A DNA stretch of 64,000 nt from Pseudomonas citrullilanati (GTDB lineage Bacteria; Pseudomonadota; Gammaproteobacteria; Pseudomonadales; Pseudomonadaceae), in the NCBI RefSeq assembly GCF_030580855.1, contig NZ_JAUQOP010000001.1, positions 1-64,000 on the forward strand. Direction: 5' to 3'. The position numbers and the translations under genes were made by a program. Shown here in pieces: positions 25,490 to 33,823 of this stretch. Position 1 is the first letter of the stretch. Every line of letters starts with the position of its first letter. The notes below the pieces were generated by a model. It worked only from the letters and a program-made list of their open reading frames with translations. It was not told the DNA's origin and searched no databases.

Positions 25490-26545
25490 ATGGCAGGTTC
25501 AAACAAGACAGAGCAGCTTGCACCCGGCGAAACGCTGATCAGCTTCCACTACGATGGCCTGGATAGCTTGACCGGGCTCGGCCTACCCGGCGCCAAGGAA
25601 GGTCGGTTCTACCGAAACGATGAGTTGGTGAATGAAATCCAGGGGCCCGCCAGCCGCACGTTCGTCCGGGCAGAGGGCGTGGTGCTCGCCGAGCATCGGG
25701 CGGGAGGAGAAGCAACATCCCGTTTATTGGCCGGCGATGACAAGAACAGCGTGTTGTACGAACTCAGCCAGGGTGTTGCCGCGGGCGTGGCTTATTCCCC
25801 GTACGGTCATCGCATGGAAGGCGCGATGATCAACAGTCACCTGGGCTACAACGGCGAACGCCGCGAAGCGCACACCGGTTGGTACCTGTTGGGCAAGGGG
25901 TATCGCGCCTTCAATCCGTTGCTGATGAGATTTCACAGCCCGGACACTTTGAGCCCGTTTGGTGAAGGGGGGCTGAATGCGTATATGTATTGTGTGGGGG
26001 ATCCGATTAATCATGTGGATCCGACGGGGCATAGTATTTTTGGATTTTTTTCACGTGGTTTCAGAGGACTAATCGGATCAAATAGACCTACCACTACAAC
26101 TCCGGAGGGTCAGAATTTACCTGGGGTTCTGGGCCTCAATCCGCATAAAAAAAACAGGTCGACGAGTCTGCTCCCTATTAGGCGTAAAGATGTCCATCGT
26201 TTGATGGATAGGGCAGACCTGCAGTTGGAGCGTGCTTTGCAAGTTAAAGGCGATCCGAATAAGTATTCTGAGTATCTAATGCAATATGATAAAAATTTTG
26301 AAGCGTATAACTTTGCCAGGAGGAATTTGGGTGAGAGGTTGATAACTAAATATGGACGAGCGGCGGCTAAATACTCTTCGCAAGAATTGGCTAATTTGAA
26401 AAAAGCGCAAGCCAATAAAAATAAAGCTAAGTTTTTACAATGGCAAGCTGAACAACTTCAGGAAGAAAAAATTGCAGCTGCCGGGCGTTCCCGTGACAGA
26501 ATCAGGAATTATTTGGGAGTCGATGGCATTAGTAAAACTTTCTAA
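25490..26545 (+). CDS. Short orphan Rhs-core protein with unassigned C-terminal domain
   Basis: From ATG 25490, preceded by GGAGG, the product is 351 residues. Residues 1-185 match the end of an Rhs repeat protein: YSPYGHR, then LGYNGERREAHTGWYLLGKGYRAF, then FHSPDTLSPFGEGGLNAY and the boundary motif DPINHVDPTGH. Residues 186-351 are a different, lysine- and glutamine-rich helical tail encoded by AT-rich DNA, the position where polymorphic toxins sit. I do not recognise the tail as a known nuclease or deaminase. No immunity gene follows, and no signal peptide or VgrG/PAAR partner is adjacent. It may be a displaced tip, a silent cassette or a harmless core protein. Confidence 0.8.
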   Translation: MAGSNKTEQLAPGETLISFHYDGLDSLTGLGLPGAKEGRFYRNDELVNEIQGPASRTFVRAEGVVLAEHRAGGEATSRLLAGDDKNSVLYELSQGVAAGVAYSPYGHRMEGAMINSHLGYNGERREAHTGWYLLGKGYRAFNPLLMRFHSPDTLSPFGEGGLNAYMYCVGDPINHVDPTGHSIFGFFSRGFRGLIGSNRPTTTTPEGQNLPGVLGLNPHKKNRSTSLLPIRRKDVHRLMDRADLQLERALQVKGDPNKYSEYLMQYDKNFEAYNFARRNLGERLITKYGRAAAKYSSQELANLKKAQANKNKAKFLQWQAEQLQEEKIAAAGRSRDRIRNYLGVDGISKTF

Positions 26546-26694
26546 GTTTACTCGTGGATGCCGGCGATGTCTGAGGGTTGTTATTCAAGCGGATTAATGA
26601 TCAGTAGCAGTTGTCGAAAATTAGCGGTTCCTCGTCTCACTCGCTCCAGATCGGCGATACTCGCTCCACCGCCGTCCGGATGTCGAGGAACCGC

Positions 26695-27819
26695 ATGCCG
26701 CTTCAAGTCTTGAATAGCCTGTCCGCCATCGCGTCTCAAGAGTGGGACGCGCTGGTGCCCGCCAATCAACCGTTCCTGCGCCACGCCTTCCTGAGTTCGT
26801 TGGAGGACAGCGCCAGCCTCGGCCCGCAATCCGGTTGGCAGCCCGAGCATTTGCTGCACATCGAAGACGGTTGTCTACTGGCGGCCATGCCCAGCTATCG
26901 CAAGTGGCATTCCTACGGTGAATACGTGTTCGACCACGGTTGGGCCGATGCCTGTGCCCGGGCCGGCATCGACTATTACCCCAAGTTGTTGACAGCGGTG
27001 CCGTTCAGCCCGGTCAGTGGGCCACGGCTGCTGGCGGCGCGGGTGGAGGATGGGCTGGCGTTGCTGGGCAGCGTGCCGGGGTATTTGGAGATCGAGGGCC
27101 TTTCCAGCGCCCATGTCAACTTTACCGACGCGTTCACCGACACGGCGCTGGGCGGGCAGGAGGGCTGGTTGCAGCGGATCGGCTGCCAGTATCACTGGCG
27201 CAATCGCGGTTATCGTGACTTCCAGGATTTTCTCGACGCGCTCAGCTCCCGCAAGCGCAAGCAGATGCGCAAGGAGCGCGAGCAAGTGGCGGGGCAGGGC
27301 ATCGCGTTCGAATGGCTCGAGGGGCATCAACTGGACCAGGCGCAGTGGGATTTTGTCTACGCCTGCTACGCCAACACCTACGCGGTGCGTCGCCAGGCGC
27401 CGTACCTGACCCGGGCGTTCTTCAGTCTGCTGGCCGAACGCATGCCCGAGGCCATTCGCGTGGTCCTGGCCAAGCAAGGCGCACGGCCGGTGGCGATGGC
27501 ATTCAGCCTGGTGGGGGGCGACAGTTTCTATGGACGTTACTGGGGCTGCCTGGCGGAGTTCGACCGCCTGCACTTCGAGACCTGTTTCTACCAAGGGATG
27601 GACTATGCGATTGCCCACGGCCTGCAACGCTTCGACGCCGGCGCCCAGGGCGAGCACAAACTGATTCGCGGGTTCGAACCGGTGATCACCCGCTCGTGGC
27701 ATTACTTGCGGCACCCGGGGTTGAAGGCGGCGGTTGCCGACTTCCTCGCGCGCGAACACGAAGGGGTGCTGGCCTATGCCGAAGAAGCGAGGGCGGCGCT
27801 GCCTTATCGGCAGGGTTGA
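26695..27819 (+). CDS. FemAB-like GNAT-fold acyltransferase (PF04339/DUF482)
   Basis: The 374-residue protein starts at MPLQVLNSLSAI, where GAGG lies six bases upstream. The open frame runs 28 codons further back without a better signal. Conserved features are PFLRHAFLSSLE near the N-terminus, PAYxKWHS-like YRKWHSYGEYVFDHGWADA, and SRKRKQMRKEREQV in the middle. The C-terminal GNAT half contains FDAGAQGEHKLIRGFEP. Members are annotated as peptidogalycan biosynthesis proteins or N-acetyltransferases; the physiological substrate is unknown. The cytoplasmic location is inferred from the lack of a signal or membrane segment. Confidence 0.82.
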   Translation: MPLQVLNSLSAIASQEWDALVPANQPFLRHAFLSSLEDSASLGPQSGWQPEHLLHIEDGCLLAAMPSYRKWHSYGEYVFDHGWADACARAGIDYYPKLLTAVPFSPVSGPRLLAARVEDGLALLGSVPGYLEIEGLSSAHVNFTDAFTDTALGGQEGWLQRIGCQYHWRNRGYRDFQDFLDALSSRKRKQMRKEREQVAGQGIAFEWLEGHQLDQAQWDFVYACYANTYAVRRQAPYLTRAFFSLLAERMPEAIRVVLAKQGARPVAMAFSLVGGDSFYGRYWGCLAEFDRLHFETCFYQGMDYAIAHGLQRFDAGAQGEHKLIRGFEPVITRSWHYLRHPGLKAAVADFLAREHEGVLAYAEEARAALPYRQG

Positions 27820-27856
27820 TCAGGTTGGCTGGCCGCCCATGACTCACACCGCCGTT

Positions 27857-27992
27857 TGTGGCGAGGGGATTTATCCCCGTTGGGGCGCGCAGCGGCCCTG
27901 ACATCAGGCACTGCGATTTTGGTCGTTGGAACTCGGTCGGTTTTTGGAGGGGGCTGCTGCGCAGCCCAGCGGGGATAAATCCCCTCGCCACA
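27857..27992. repeat. REP pair (type B)
   Basis: TGTGGCGAGGGGATTTATCC (27857) and its inverted copy ending CGCCACA (27992) carry inner arms GCGCAGCGGCCC and GGGCTGCTGCGC. They separate the convergent acyltransferase and ABC-transporter genes. A solitary extra fragment CTGTGGCGAGGCGTC follows near 28026. Confidence 0.85.
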
Positions 27993-28075
27993 GGGTGAAG
28001 TGCTGCCTGTGCGGTCGGTATCCAGCTGTGGCGAGGCGTCTTATGGTCACACGCCCATCGTGGCGTGCCCCTGTT

Positions 28076-29908
28076 TCAGTCGATCCCTACAAAGCCACCC
28101 GTCTGGTGCTGCCACAGGCGCGCGTACAAGCCGCCGTGGGCCAGCAGTTCGGCGTGGCTGCCGGTCTCGGCGATGCGGCCGTTTTCCAGGACCACCAGCC
28201 GGTCCATCCGGGCGATGGTGGAGAGGCGGTGGGCGATGGCGATCACGGTCTTGCCTTGCATCAGGGTCTCGAGGCTTTCCTGGATCGCCGCCTCGACTTC
28301 CGAGTCCAGGGCGGACGTCGCTTCGTCCATGATCAGGATCGGCGCGTCCTTGAGCAGCACCCGGGCGATCGCGATGCGCTGGCGCTGGCCACCGGAGAGT
28401 TTCACCCCGCGCTCACCCACATGGGCATCGAAGCCGGTGCGACCCTCGGCGTCCGACAGCAGCGGGATGAACTCATCGGCGCGGGCCTTGTGCACGGCTT
28501 CCCAGAGCTGCGCGTCGGTGGCGTCGGGCTTGCCGTAGAGCAGGTTCTCGCGAATCGAGCGATGCAGCAGCGAGGTGTCCTGGGTGATCATGCCGATGCG
28601 CGAGCGCAGGCTTTCCTGGCTCACTTCGGCAATGTCCTGACCGTCGATGAGAATGCGCCCGCCCTGCACGTCGTAAAGGCGCAGCAGCAGGTTCACCAAG
28701 GTGGATTTACCCGCGCCGGACGGACCGATCAGGCCAATCTTCTCCCCTGGCCTGATGGTCAGGTTGAGGTCGCCGATCACACCGCTTTTCTTGCCGTAGT
28801 GGAAATCCACGTGCTCGAAACGCACCTCGCCCCGGGCCACGGCCAGGGGCCTGGCCTGGTCGCGGTCGGTGACGCTGACCGGCTGGGCGATGGTTTGCAG
28901 GCCGTCCTGGACCATGCCGATGTTTTCGAAGATGCCGTTGACCACCCACATGATCCAGCCGGACATGTTGACGATGCGGATCACCAGCCCGGTCGCCAGG
29001 GCGATCGCGCCAACGCTGATCAGCGATTGGGTCCATAGCCACAGCGCCAGGCCCGTGGTGCCGACGATCAGCAGGCCGTTCATGCTGGTGATGACCACGT
29101 CCATGCTGGTCACCACGCGGCCGGCCAGCTGGGCTTTTTCGGTCTGTTCCTGGATCGCTTCGCGGGCGTATTGCTGTTCGAAGTTGGTGTGGGCGAACAG
29201 CTTCAGGGTGGTGATGTTGGTGTAGCCGTCGACGATCCGGCCCATGAGCTTGGAACGGGCATCGGACGACACCACCGAGCGCTCCTTGACCCGCGGCACG
29301 AAGTAGCACAGGGCGCCGATGTAGGCGGCGATCCAGAGCAACAGCGGGATCATCAGGCGCCAGTCGGCTTCGGCGAACAGCACCAGCGAGCTGATGGCGT
29401 AGATCAGCACGTGCCACAACGCATCCACCGCCTGGACCGCCGAGTCGCGCAGGGAGTTGCCGGTCTGCATGATGCGCTGGGCGATGCGCCCGGCGAAGTC
29501 GTTCTGGAAGAAATTCAGGCTCTGCTTGAGCACGTAGCTGTGGTTCTGCCAGCGGATCAGGCTGGTCATGCCGGGGCTCAGGGTCTGGTGCACCAGCAGG
29601 TCATGCAAGGCCACGAAGATCGGCCGGAAAACCAGCGCCACCACGGCCATCCAGGCCAGCTCGAGGCCGTGGATCTTGAAGAAGTCGACGTTGGGCGTGC
29701 CCTGGGCCAGGTCGATGATGCGGCTCAGGTAGCTGAACAACGCCACTTCGATCAGGGCGCCGATCAGGCCCACCACCAGCAGCACGGCGAAGCTCGGCCA
29801 GACCTGCTTCAGGTAGTAGGTGTAGAAGGGGAGGACGCGGTCCGGCGGGGCCGAGGTGGGCGCGTCGCGGAAGATGTCGATCAGTTGTTCGAAACGGCGA
29901 TAAACCAT
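28076..29908 (-). CDS. ABC exporter, fused permease-ATPase (MsbA-type half transporter)
   Basis: The 610-residue protein has an N-terminal six-helix exporter domain (about residues 30-330) and a C-terminal nucleotide-binding domain. Walker A is GPSGAGKST (about 394-402), the signature is LSGGQRQRIAI (about 504) and Walker B is ILIMDEATSALD (about 525). It works as a dimer exporting lipids, drugs or peptides; the substrate is unknown. It is the last gene of a same-strand set, LysR regulator, alpha/beta hydrolase, ppiA, exporter, the order I recall for PA3225-PA3228 in P. aeruginosa. The 85-bp gap from ppiA leaves room for its own promoter. Confidence 0.92.
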   Translation of the reverse strand: MVYRRFEQLIDIFRDAPTSAPPDRVLPFYTYYLKQVWPSFAVLLVVGLIGALIEVALFSYLSRIIDLAQGTPNVDFFKIHGLELAWMAVVALVFRPIFVALHDLLVHQTLSPGMTSLIRWQNHSYVLKQSLNFFQNDFAGRIAQRIMQTGNSLRDSAVQAVDALWHVLIYAISSLVLFAEADWRLMIPLLLWIAAYIGALCYFVPRVKERSVVSSDARSKLMGRIVDGYTNITTLKLFAHTNFEQQYAREAIQEQTEKAQLAGRVVTSMDVVITSMNGLLIVGTTGLALWLWTQSLISVGAIALATGLVIRIVNMSGWIMWVVNGIFENIGMVQDGLQTIAQPVSVTDRDQARPLAVARGEVRFEHVDFHYGKKSGVIGDLNLTIRPGEKIGLIGPSGAGKSTLVNLLLRLYDVQGGRILIDGQDIAEVSQESLRSRIGMITQDTSLLHRSIRENLLYGKPDATDAQLWEAVHKARADEFIPLLSDAEGRTGFDAHVGERGVKLSGGQRQRIAIARVLLKDAPILIMDEATSALDSEVEAAIQESLETLMQGKTVIAIAHRLSTIARMDRLVVLENGRIAETGSHAELLAHGGLYARLWQHQTGGFVGID

Positions 29909-29993
29909 CGGTCAATGCCCTGGCAGGGGCTCTCCTTTTTTGCTGTGGGCGGCGCGGGATCGCCGTCGTCGCCCAGGCTTGCCATGTGCCTCT

Positions 29994-30557
29994 TCAGTCG
30001 ATGCGCTTGGCCGACTTGATGATCACAGGGTCGATTGGCACGTTTTGCATGCCTTGCTTGGTGGTGGTCTGGGAATTGACGATGATGTCCACCACGTCCA
30101 TGCCCTTGACCACTTTGGCGAACACCGCGTAGCCGGCATCACGACCCGGGTCGAGGAAGGCGTTGTCGGCGACGTTGATGAAGAATTGGCTGGTGGCCGA
30201 ATCCGGGTTGGAGGTGCGGGCCATCGACAAGGTGCCGCGTACGTTATGCAGGCCATTGCTGGCTTCGTTCTCGATCGGCGCCTTGGTGTCTTTCTGCTGC
30301 ATCTGTTGGGTGAAACCGCCGCCCTGGGCCATGAAGCCAGGGATCACGCGGTGGAAAATCGTGTTGTTGTAGAAACCGCTGTCCACGTACTCGAGGAAGT
30401 TCTTGGTACTGATGGGGGCCTTGACCGGGTCCAGTTCGATTTCGATCTGGCCATTGGTGGTGTCCAGCAGCACATGTGGCGCTTTGGTCGGCTGCGCGGC
30501 CATCAGGTTGGCGGCAAACAGTACGGTGCTGGCGGCGAGGGCGATTTTTTTCAGCAT
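29994..30557 (-). CDS. ppiA: Periplasmic cyclophilin-type peptidyl-prolyl isomerase
   Basis: The 187-residue protein has a signal peptide ([20 protein letters not shown], cleavage near residue 21). The cyclophilin core shows [20 protein letters not shown] with the catalytic Arg, then [18 protein letters not shown] and [12 protein letters not shown]. Length and motifs match E. coli PpiA (190 residues). It assists folding of exported proteins by isomerising X-Pro bonds. It begins 4 bp after the hydrolase stop, so the two are co-transcribed. Confidence 0.93.
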   Translation of the reverse strand: MLKKIALAASTVLFAANLMAAQPTKAPHVLLDTTNGQIEIELDPVKAPISTKNFLEYVDSGFYNNTIFHRVIPGFMAQGGGFTQQMQQKDTKAPIENEASNGLHNVRGTLSMARTSNPDSATSQFFINVADNAFLDPGRDAGYAVFAKVVKGMDVVDIIVNSQTTTKQGMQNVPIDPVIIKSAKRID

Positions 30558-30561
30558 GGGG

Positions 30562-31365
30562 TCAATGATCCTGAGTGGTAGAGTCGGTTGCGGTCAAAAA
30601 GTCGAGCAGGGTCTGATTGAAGCGTTCGGGTTGATCCAGCGGGGTAGCGTGCCGTGAATCGGCGATGACCGCCAGTCGCGCATTCGGCAGCCGCTTCACA
30701 TAGGCTTCTTTCAGCGCCACTGGGGTGTAGTCGTGGTCGGCGCAGATGACGAGGGTTGGACAGGCGATCCGCGGCAGTCGTTCCTGGACGCCCCACCCGA
30801 CGATGGCGTCGAAGCTGGCGAGATAAGCACGTTTATCGTTCATTGCCCAGCGTCGAGCCATTTCCAGGCGTAACTCGGCCTGCTCGGGCTTGGGGAACAA
30901 CTTGGCGCCCAGGGCCTTGCCAATGGTCTCCAGGCTGAGCAGGCGCATCAGGCTCCAGCGCTTGAACCATTGCCAGCCATCATCCGGCGTGCGGACCTTG
31001 ACCTCGGGCGCGCTGTTGACGATGCACAGGCTCCTGACGAGGTCGGGTCGGTCCAGCGCCAGCTGGAAGCCGATCATGCCGCCCATGGACCAACCCACCA
31101 GGTGCACCGGGCCGAGGCCGAGGTGCTCCACCAGGGCGACCACGTCGGCGCTGAAGCTCGGGATGCTGTAGCGCTCGCGCGGCTTGTCGGAACGCCCGTG
31201 GCCACGTACATCGAGCACCACCAGGCGATAGCGGGCGGACAACACCGGGATCTGCCTTTCCCAGTCGCGGGTGCTGGAGCCCAGGCCATGGACCAGCAGC
31301 AAGGGCGTGCCGTGGCCGTATTCCTCGTAGTGCAGGTTGCAACCTTGGTGTTCGAAATAGGCCAC
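30562..31365 (-). CDS. Alpha/beta-fold hydrolase
   Basis: The 267-residue protein has the canonical features: oxyanion segment [15 protein letters not shown], nucleophile Ser in [10 protein letters not shown], the acid in [10 protein letters not shown], and the catalytic His in [15 protein letters not shown]. It resembles the 3-oxoadipate enol-lactonase/esterase-like group but lies in no aromatic pathway, so no substrate is assigned. It lies 14 bp after the LysR gene and 4 bp before ppiA, in one transcript. Confidence 0.88.
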   Translation of the reverse strand: MAYFEHQGCNLHYEEYGHGTPLLLVHGLGSSTRDWERQIPVLSARYRLVVLDVRGHGRSDKPRERYSIPSFSADVVALVEHLGLGPVHLVGWSMGGMIGFQLALDRPDLVRSLCIVNSAPEVKVRTPDDGWQWFKRWSLMRLLSLETIGKALGAKLFPKPEQAELRLEMARRWAMNDKRAYLASFDAIVGWGVQERLPRIACPTLVICADHDYTPVALKEAYVKRLPNARLAVIADSRHATPLDQPERFNQTLLDFLTATDSTTQDH

Positions 31366-31379
31366 GGGTGAAATCCTTG

Positions 31380-32303
31380 TCAGGCTTGTTCGGGGGCGGC
31401 GAACGGCGCATCCAGCGGCGCGGTGTCGAAGGTGCGCAGCAGTTCGACGAGGATCTGCGTCGCCGGGCCCAGGGGTTTTTCCTTGTTCGAATACAGGTAG
31501 AAACTCGGGTTGCGGCTGCCCCCCTGGTCCAAGGGAAGACGTTTGAGCGTGCCTTCCTTGAGTTCGCGCTCGATCATGTGCCGGGGCAACCAGGCGAAGC
31601 CCAGGCCGCTGCCGACGAACGTGGCGGCGGTGGCGAGGCTGCCGACGGTCCAGCGCTGCTCGGCGCCGAGCCAGCCGACGTCCCGCGGTTGCTGGCGTCC
31701 GGAGTCGCGGATCACCACTTGCAGCTGGCTCTCCAGGTCCTGGAAGCTCAGTTCGCGGTTGAGCCGGTGCAGGGCATGTTCAGGGTGGGCCACCGCGACG
31801 AACTCCACGTCGCTCAACTCCGCGCCGAGGTAGCCGGGAATGCTGAAGCTGCTGATCGCCAGGTCGGCCACGCCTTCGAGCAGCACTTCCTCGACCCCCG
31901 ACAGCACCTCTTCGCGCAACCGGACCCGGCAGCCGCGGCTTTGCGGCATGAACGCCGTCAACGCCCGCACCAGGCGCGCCGAGGGGTAGGCCGCGTCGAC
32001 CACCAGCCGCACTTCGGCTTCCCAGCCCTGCTCCATGTGGTGGGCCAGGTCTTCCAGTTGGCTCGCCTGTTTCACCAGTTGCCGCGAACGACGCAGCAAC
32101 ACGCCGCCGGCCTCGGTCAGCACGGCTTTGCGCCCGTCGATTCGCAGCAGCGGTACGCCGAGTTGATCCTGCATGCGGGCCACGGTGTAGCTGACCGATG
32201 ACTGGGAGCGATGCAACACCTCAGCGGCCTGGGCGAAACCGCCGTGGTCCACCACGGCCTGCAACGTTCGCCATTGATCGAGGGTCACGCGGGGCGCTTT
32301 CAT
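31380..32303 (-). CDS. LysR-type transcriptional regulator
   Basis: The 307-residue regulator has an N-terminal winged helix-turn-helix (about residues 1-65, LQAVVDHGGFAQAAEVLHRSQSSVSYTVAR) and a C-terminal effector-binding domain. It heads the hydrolase-ppiA-exporter unit and is divergent from a small periplasmic protein gene. In P. aeruginosa I recall a LysR gene near azoR3 in a similar order, so it may also control the azoreductase gene at 32819. This is an inference from position. The effector is unknown. Confidence 0.9.
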   Translation of the reverse strand: MKAPRVTLDQWRTLQAVVDHGGFAQAAEVLHRSQSSVSYTVARMQDQLGVPLLRIDGRKAVLTEAGGVLLRRSRQLVKQASQLEDLAHHMEQGWEAEVRLVVDAAYPSARLVRALTAFMPQSRGCRVRLREEVLSGVEEVLLEGVADLAISSFSIPGYLGAELSDVEFVAVAHPEHALHRLNRELSFQDLESQLQVVIRDSGRQQPRDVGWLGAEQRWTVGSLATAATFVGSGLGFAWLPRHMIERELKEGTLKRLPLDQGGSRNPSFYLYSNKEKPLGPATQILVELLRTFDTAPLDAPFAAPEQA

Positions 32304-32353
32304 ATTGAGCTCCTCTTGTCCTAAGCTGGCGATCCCTGGGTGGAGACTGCCGA

Positions 32354-32668
32354 ATGAAAAAAATCTGTTGTGTGGTGCTGGCCTTGCTGCCGCTGACCGC
32401 GTTTGCGTACCCGATCGATGTGGAGAAGCACCTCAACGGCCTGAGCATCGACTACAACGCCTACGACACCGATGCCGACATCGGCTCGATCCAGGTCAAC
32501 AACTACGGCAACGTCGACGCGGCCTGCACCGTGGTGTTCCGTAACGGCCCCGAAGCGCCGCGCACCCGCAAGCTCGACGTCGCCGCCGGCAAGTTCAAGA
32601 ACGCCACGGCCAAGTTCAATCGCAACATCATCAAGCTGCGCATCGTGCTCACCTGCCAGCCGAAATAG
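32354..32668 (+). CDS. Small conserved periplasmic protein of unknown function
   Basis: The 104-residue protein has a clear signal peptide (MKKICCVVLALLPLTAFA, cleavage before YPIDVEK). The mature part is about 86 residues with two cysteines (CTVVF and LTCQPK) that could form a disulfide and link the two ends of a beta-rich fold. I recognise no catalytic motif. It starts 50 bp from the divergent LysR gene and ends just before a hairpin. Confidence 0.75.
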   Translation: MKKICCVVLALLPLTAFAYPIDVEKHLNGLSIDYNAYDTDADIGSIQVNNYGNVDAACTVVFRNGPEAPRTRKLDVAAGKFKNATAKFNRNIIKLRIVLTCQPK

Positions 32669-32674
32669 CCGATG

Positions 32675-32703
32675 GCGGAGCAGGGCCCAAGTGCGTGCTC
32701 CGC
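32675..32703 (+). terminator. Hairpin after the small periplasmic protein gene
   Basis: A perfect 8-bp stem GCGGAGCA/TGCTCCGC with a 13-base loop starts 7 bp past the stop. Only a short, weak T/A stretch follows, so termination may be partial. Further on, the sequence ATCGAT occurs at both 32718-32723 and 32752-32757 in the azoR leader and could be an operator. Confidence 0.45.
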
Positions 32704-32818
32704 TTATAAACGAATTTATCGATGCTATATAGCAGTTATTTGCGCTTTTTCATCGATATGCTCATGTTTAATCTTCACTCCATCGACTGACAACATTCTC
32801 AGATGGAGCCTACAACCC

Positions 32819-33418
32819 ATGTCCCGCGTCCTGATCATCGAAAGCAGTGCCCGCCAGCAAGACTCGGTTTCCCGTCAACTGACCCAGACGTTCATCAACC
32901 AGTGGAAAGCCGCGCACCCGGTCGATGAAATCAAGGTCCGCGACCTGGCCGTCAACCCGGTGCCGCACCTTGACGCCAACCTGCTGGGTGGCTGGATGAA
33001 GCCCGCCGAACAGCGCAACGACAGCGAGAACGCTTCGCTGGAGCGTTCGGATCAATTGACCGATGAGCTGCTGGCCGCCGATGTGCTGGTGATGGCGGCA
33101 CCGATGTATAACTTTACGATTCCGAGCACCTTGAAAGCCTGGCTCGACCATGTGCTGCGGGCCGGCGTGACATTCAAGTACACCCCCACCGGCCCACAAG
33201 GCCTGCTGGCCGGCAAACGCGCCTTCGTCCTGACCGCCCGCGGCGGCATCCACGCCGGCGGCAGCACGGACCACCAGGAACCCTACCTGCGCCAGGTCAT
33301 GGGTTTCATCGGCATCCACGACGTGACCTTCATCCACGCCGAAGGCCTGAACCTGGGGGGCGACTTCCAGGAGAAGGGGCTGAACCAGGCCAAAGCCCAG
33401 CTGTCCCAGGTCGCCTGA
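32819..33418 (+). CDS. azoR: FMN-dependent NADH-azoreductase
   Basis: From ATG 32819 (GGAG upstream) the product is 199 residues, the usual AzoR length. The flavodoxin-like fold is indicated by VLIIESSARQQDSVSRQL near the N-terminus (phosphate-binding segment), the flavin-binding APMYNFTIPSTLKAWLDHVL, and TARGGIHAGGSTDHQEPYL. AzoR reduces azo dyes and quinones by two-electron transfer with NAD(P)H and FMN, as a dimer in the cytoplasm. The open frame continues back to 32672 but crosses the hairpin above. P. aeruginosa has three paralogues; gene order suggests the AzoR3 type. Confidence 0.9.
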   Translation: MSRVLIIESSARQQDSVSRQLTQTFINQWKAAHPVDEIKVRDLAVNPVPHLDANLLGGWMKPAEQRNDSENASLERSDQLTDELLAADVLVMAAPMYNFTIPSTLKAWLDHVLRAGVTFKYTPTGPQGLLAGKRAFVLTARGGIHAGGSTDHQEPYLRQVMGFIGIHDVTFIHAEGLNLGGDFQEKGLNQAKAQLSQVA

Positions 33419-33438
33419 TCCGTTAATCCTCGGGTAAT

Positions 33439-33463
33439 CGCCAGGTGGTCTAGTGACCTGGCG
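33439..33463. terminator. Hairpin downstream of azoR
   Basis: An 8-bp stem CGCCAGGT/ACCTGGCG with a 9-base loop is followed by CTTCCCTTC. The weak T content makes it a possible bidirectional or inefficient terminator. Confidence 0.5.
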
Positions 33464-33525
33464 CTTCCCTTCAAACCGTTTTGCGCATCGAACCTCCCTT
33501 TGCACTTGTTGCTCCTGAGTGCAGT

Positions 33526-33564
33526 AGCCCGATTGAACGCTTTAGCGAGATCGGGCTTTTTTTT
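33526..33564 (+). terminator. Intrinsic terminator, not attached to an annotated gene
   Basis: AGCCCGAT pairs with ATCGGGCT around a 16-base segment (33534-33549), followed by eight T residues. It lies about 60 bp beyond the azoR hairpin. It either backs up azoR termination or ends a short non-coding RNA lying in 33465-33564. Confidence 0.75.
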
Positions 33565-33578
33565 GCCTGTGATTTTCG

Positions 33579-33780
33579 TGTGTGCGAGCTTGCTCGCGAT
33601 AGTGGTGGGTCAGTTGGTAGATGGGCTGGCTGGGCTGACGCCATCGCGAGCAAGCTCGCTCCCACCAGGATCGGGGCCAGACCCCAAACCTGCGTCATCA
33701 CCACAATCCCTGTGGGAGCGAGCTTGCTCGCGATAGCGGTGGGTCAGTTTGCAGATGTGTTGGCTGGGCTGACGCCATTG
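33579..33780. repeat. Two consecutive type A REP units
   Basis: The first unit has a left arm at 33584-33600 and a right arm ending about 33666. The second has a good left arm (33711-33735), but its right half is lost after GGCTGGGCTGACGCCAT. The loop sequence is repeated between the two, pointing to a diverged duplication of about 130 bp. The wider gap 33419-33823 has no other gene. Confidence 0.8.
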
Positions 33781-33823
33781 CGCAAAACCGCTATCTTCGC
33801 CGCCATTCGACATGAGGGGCGGT

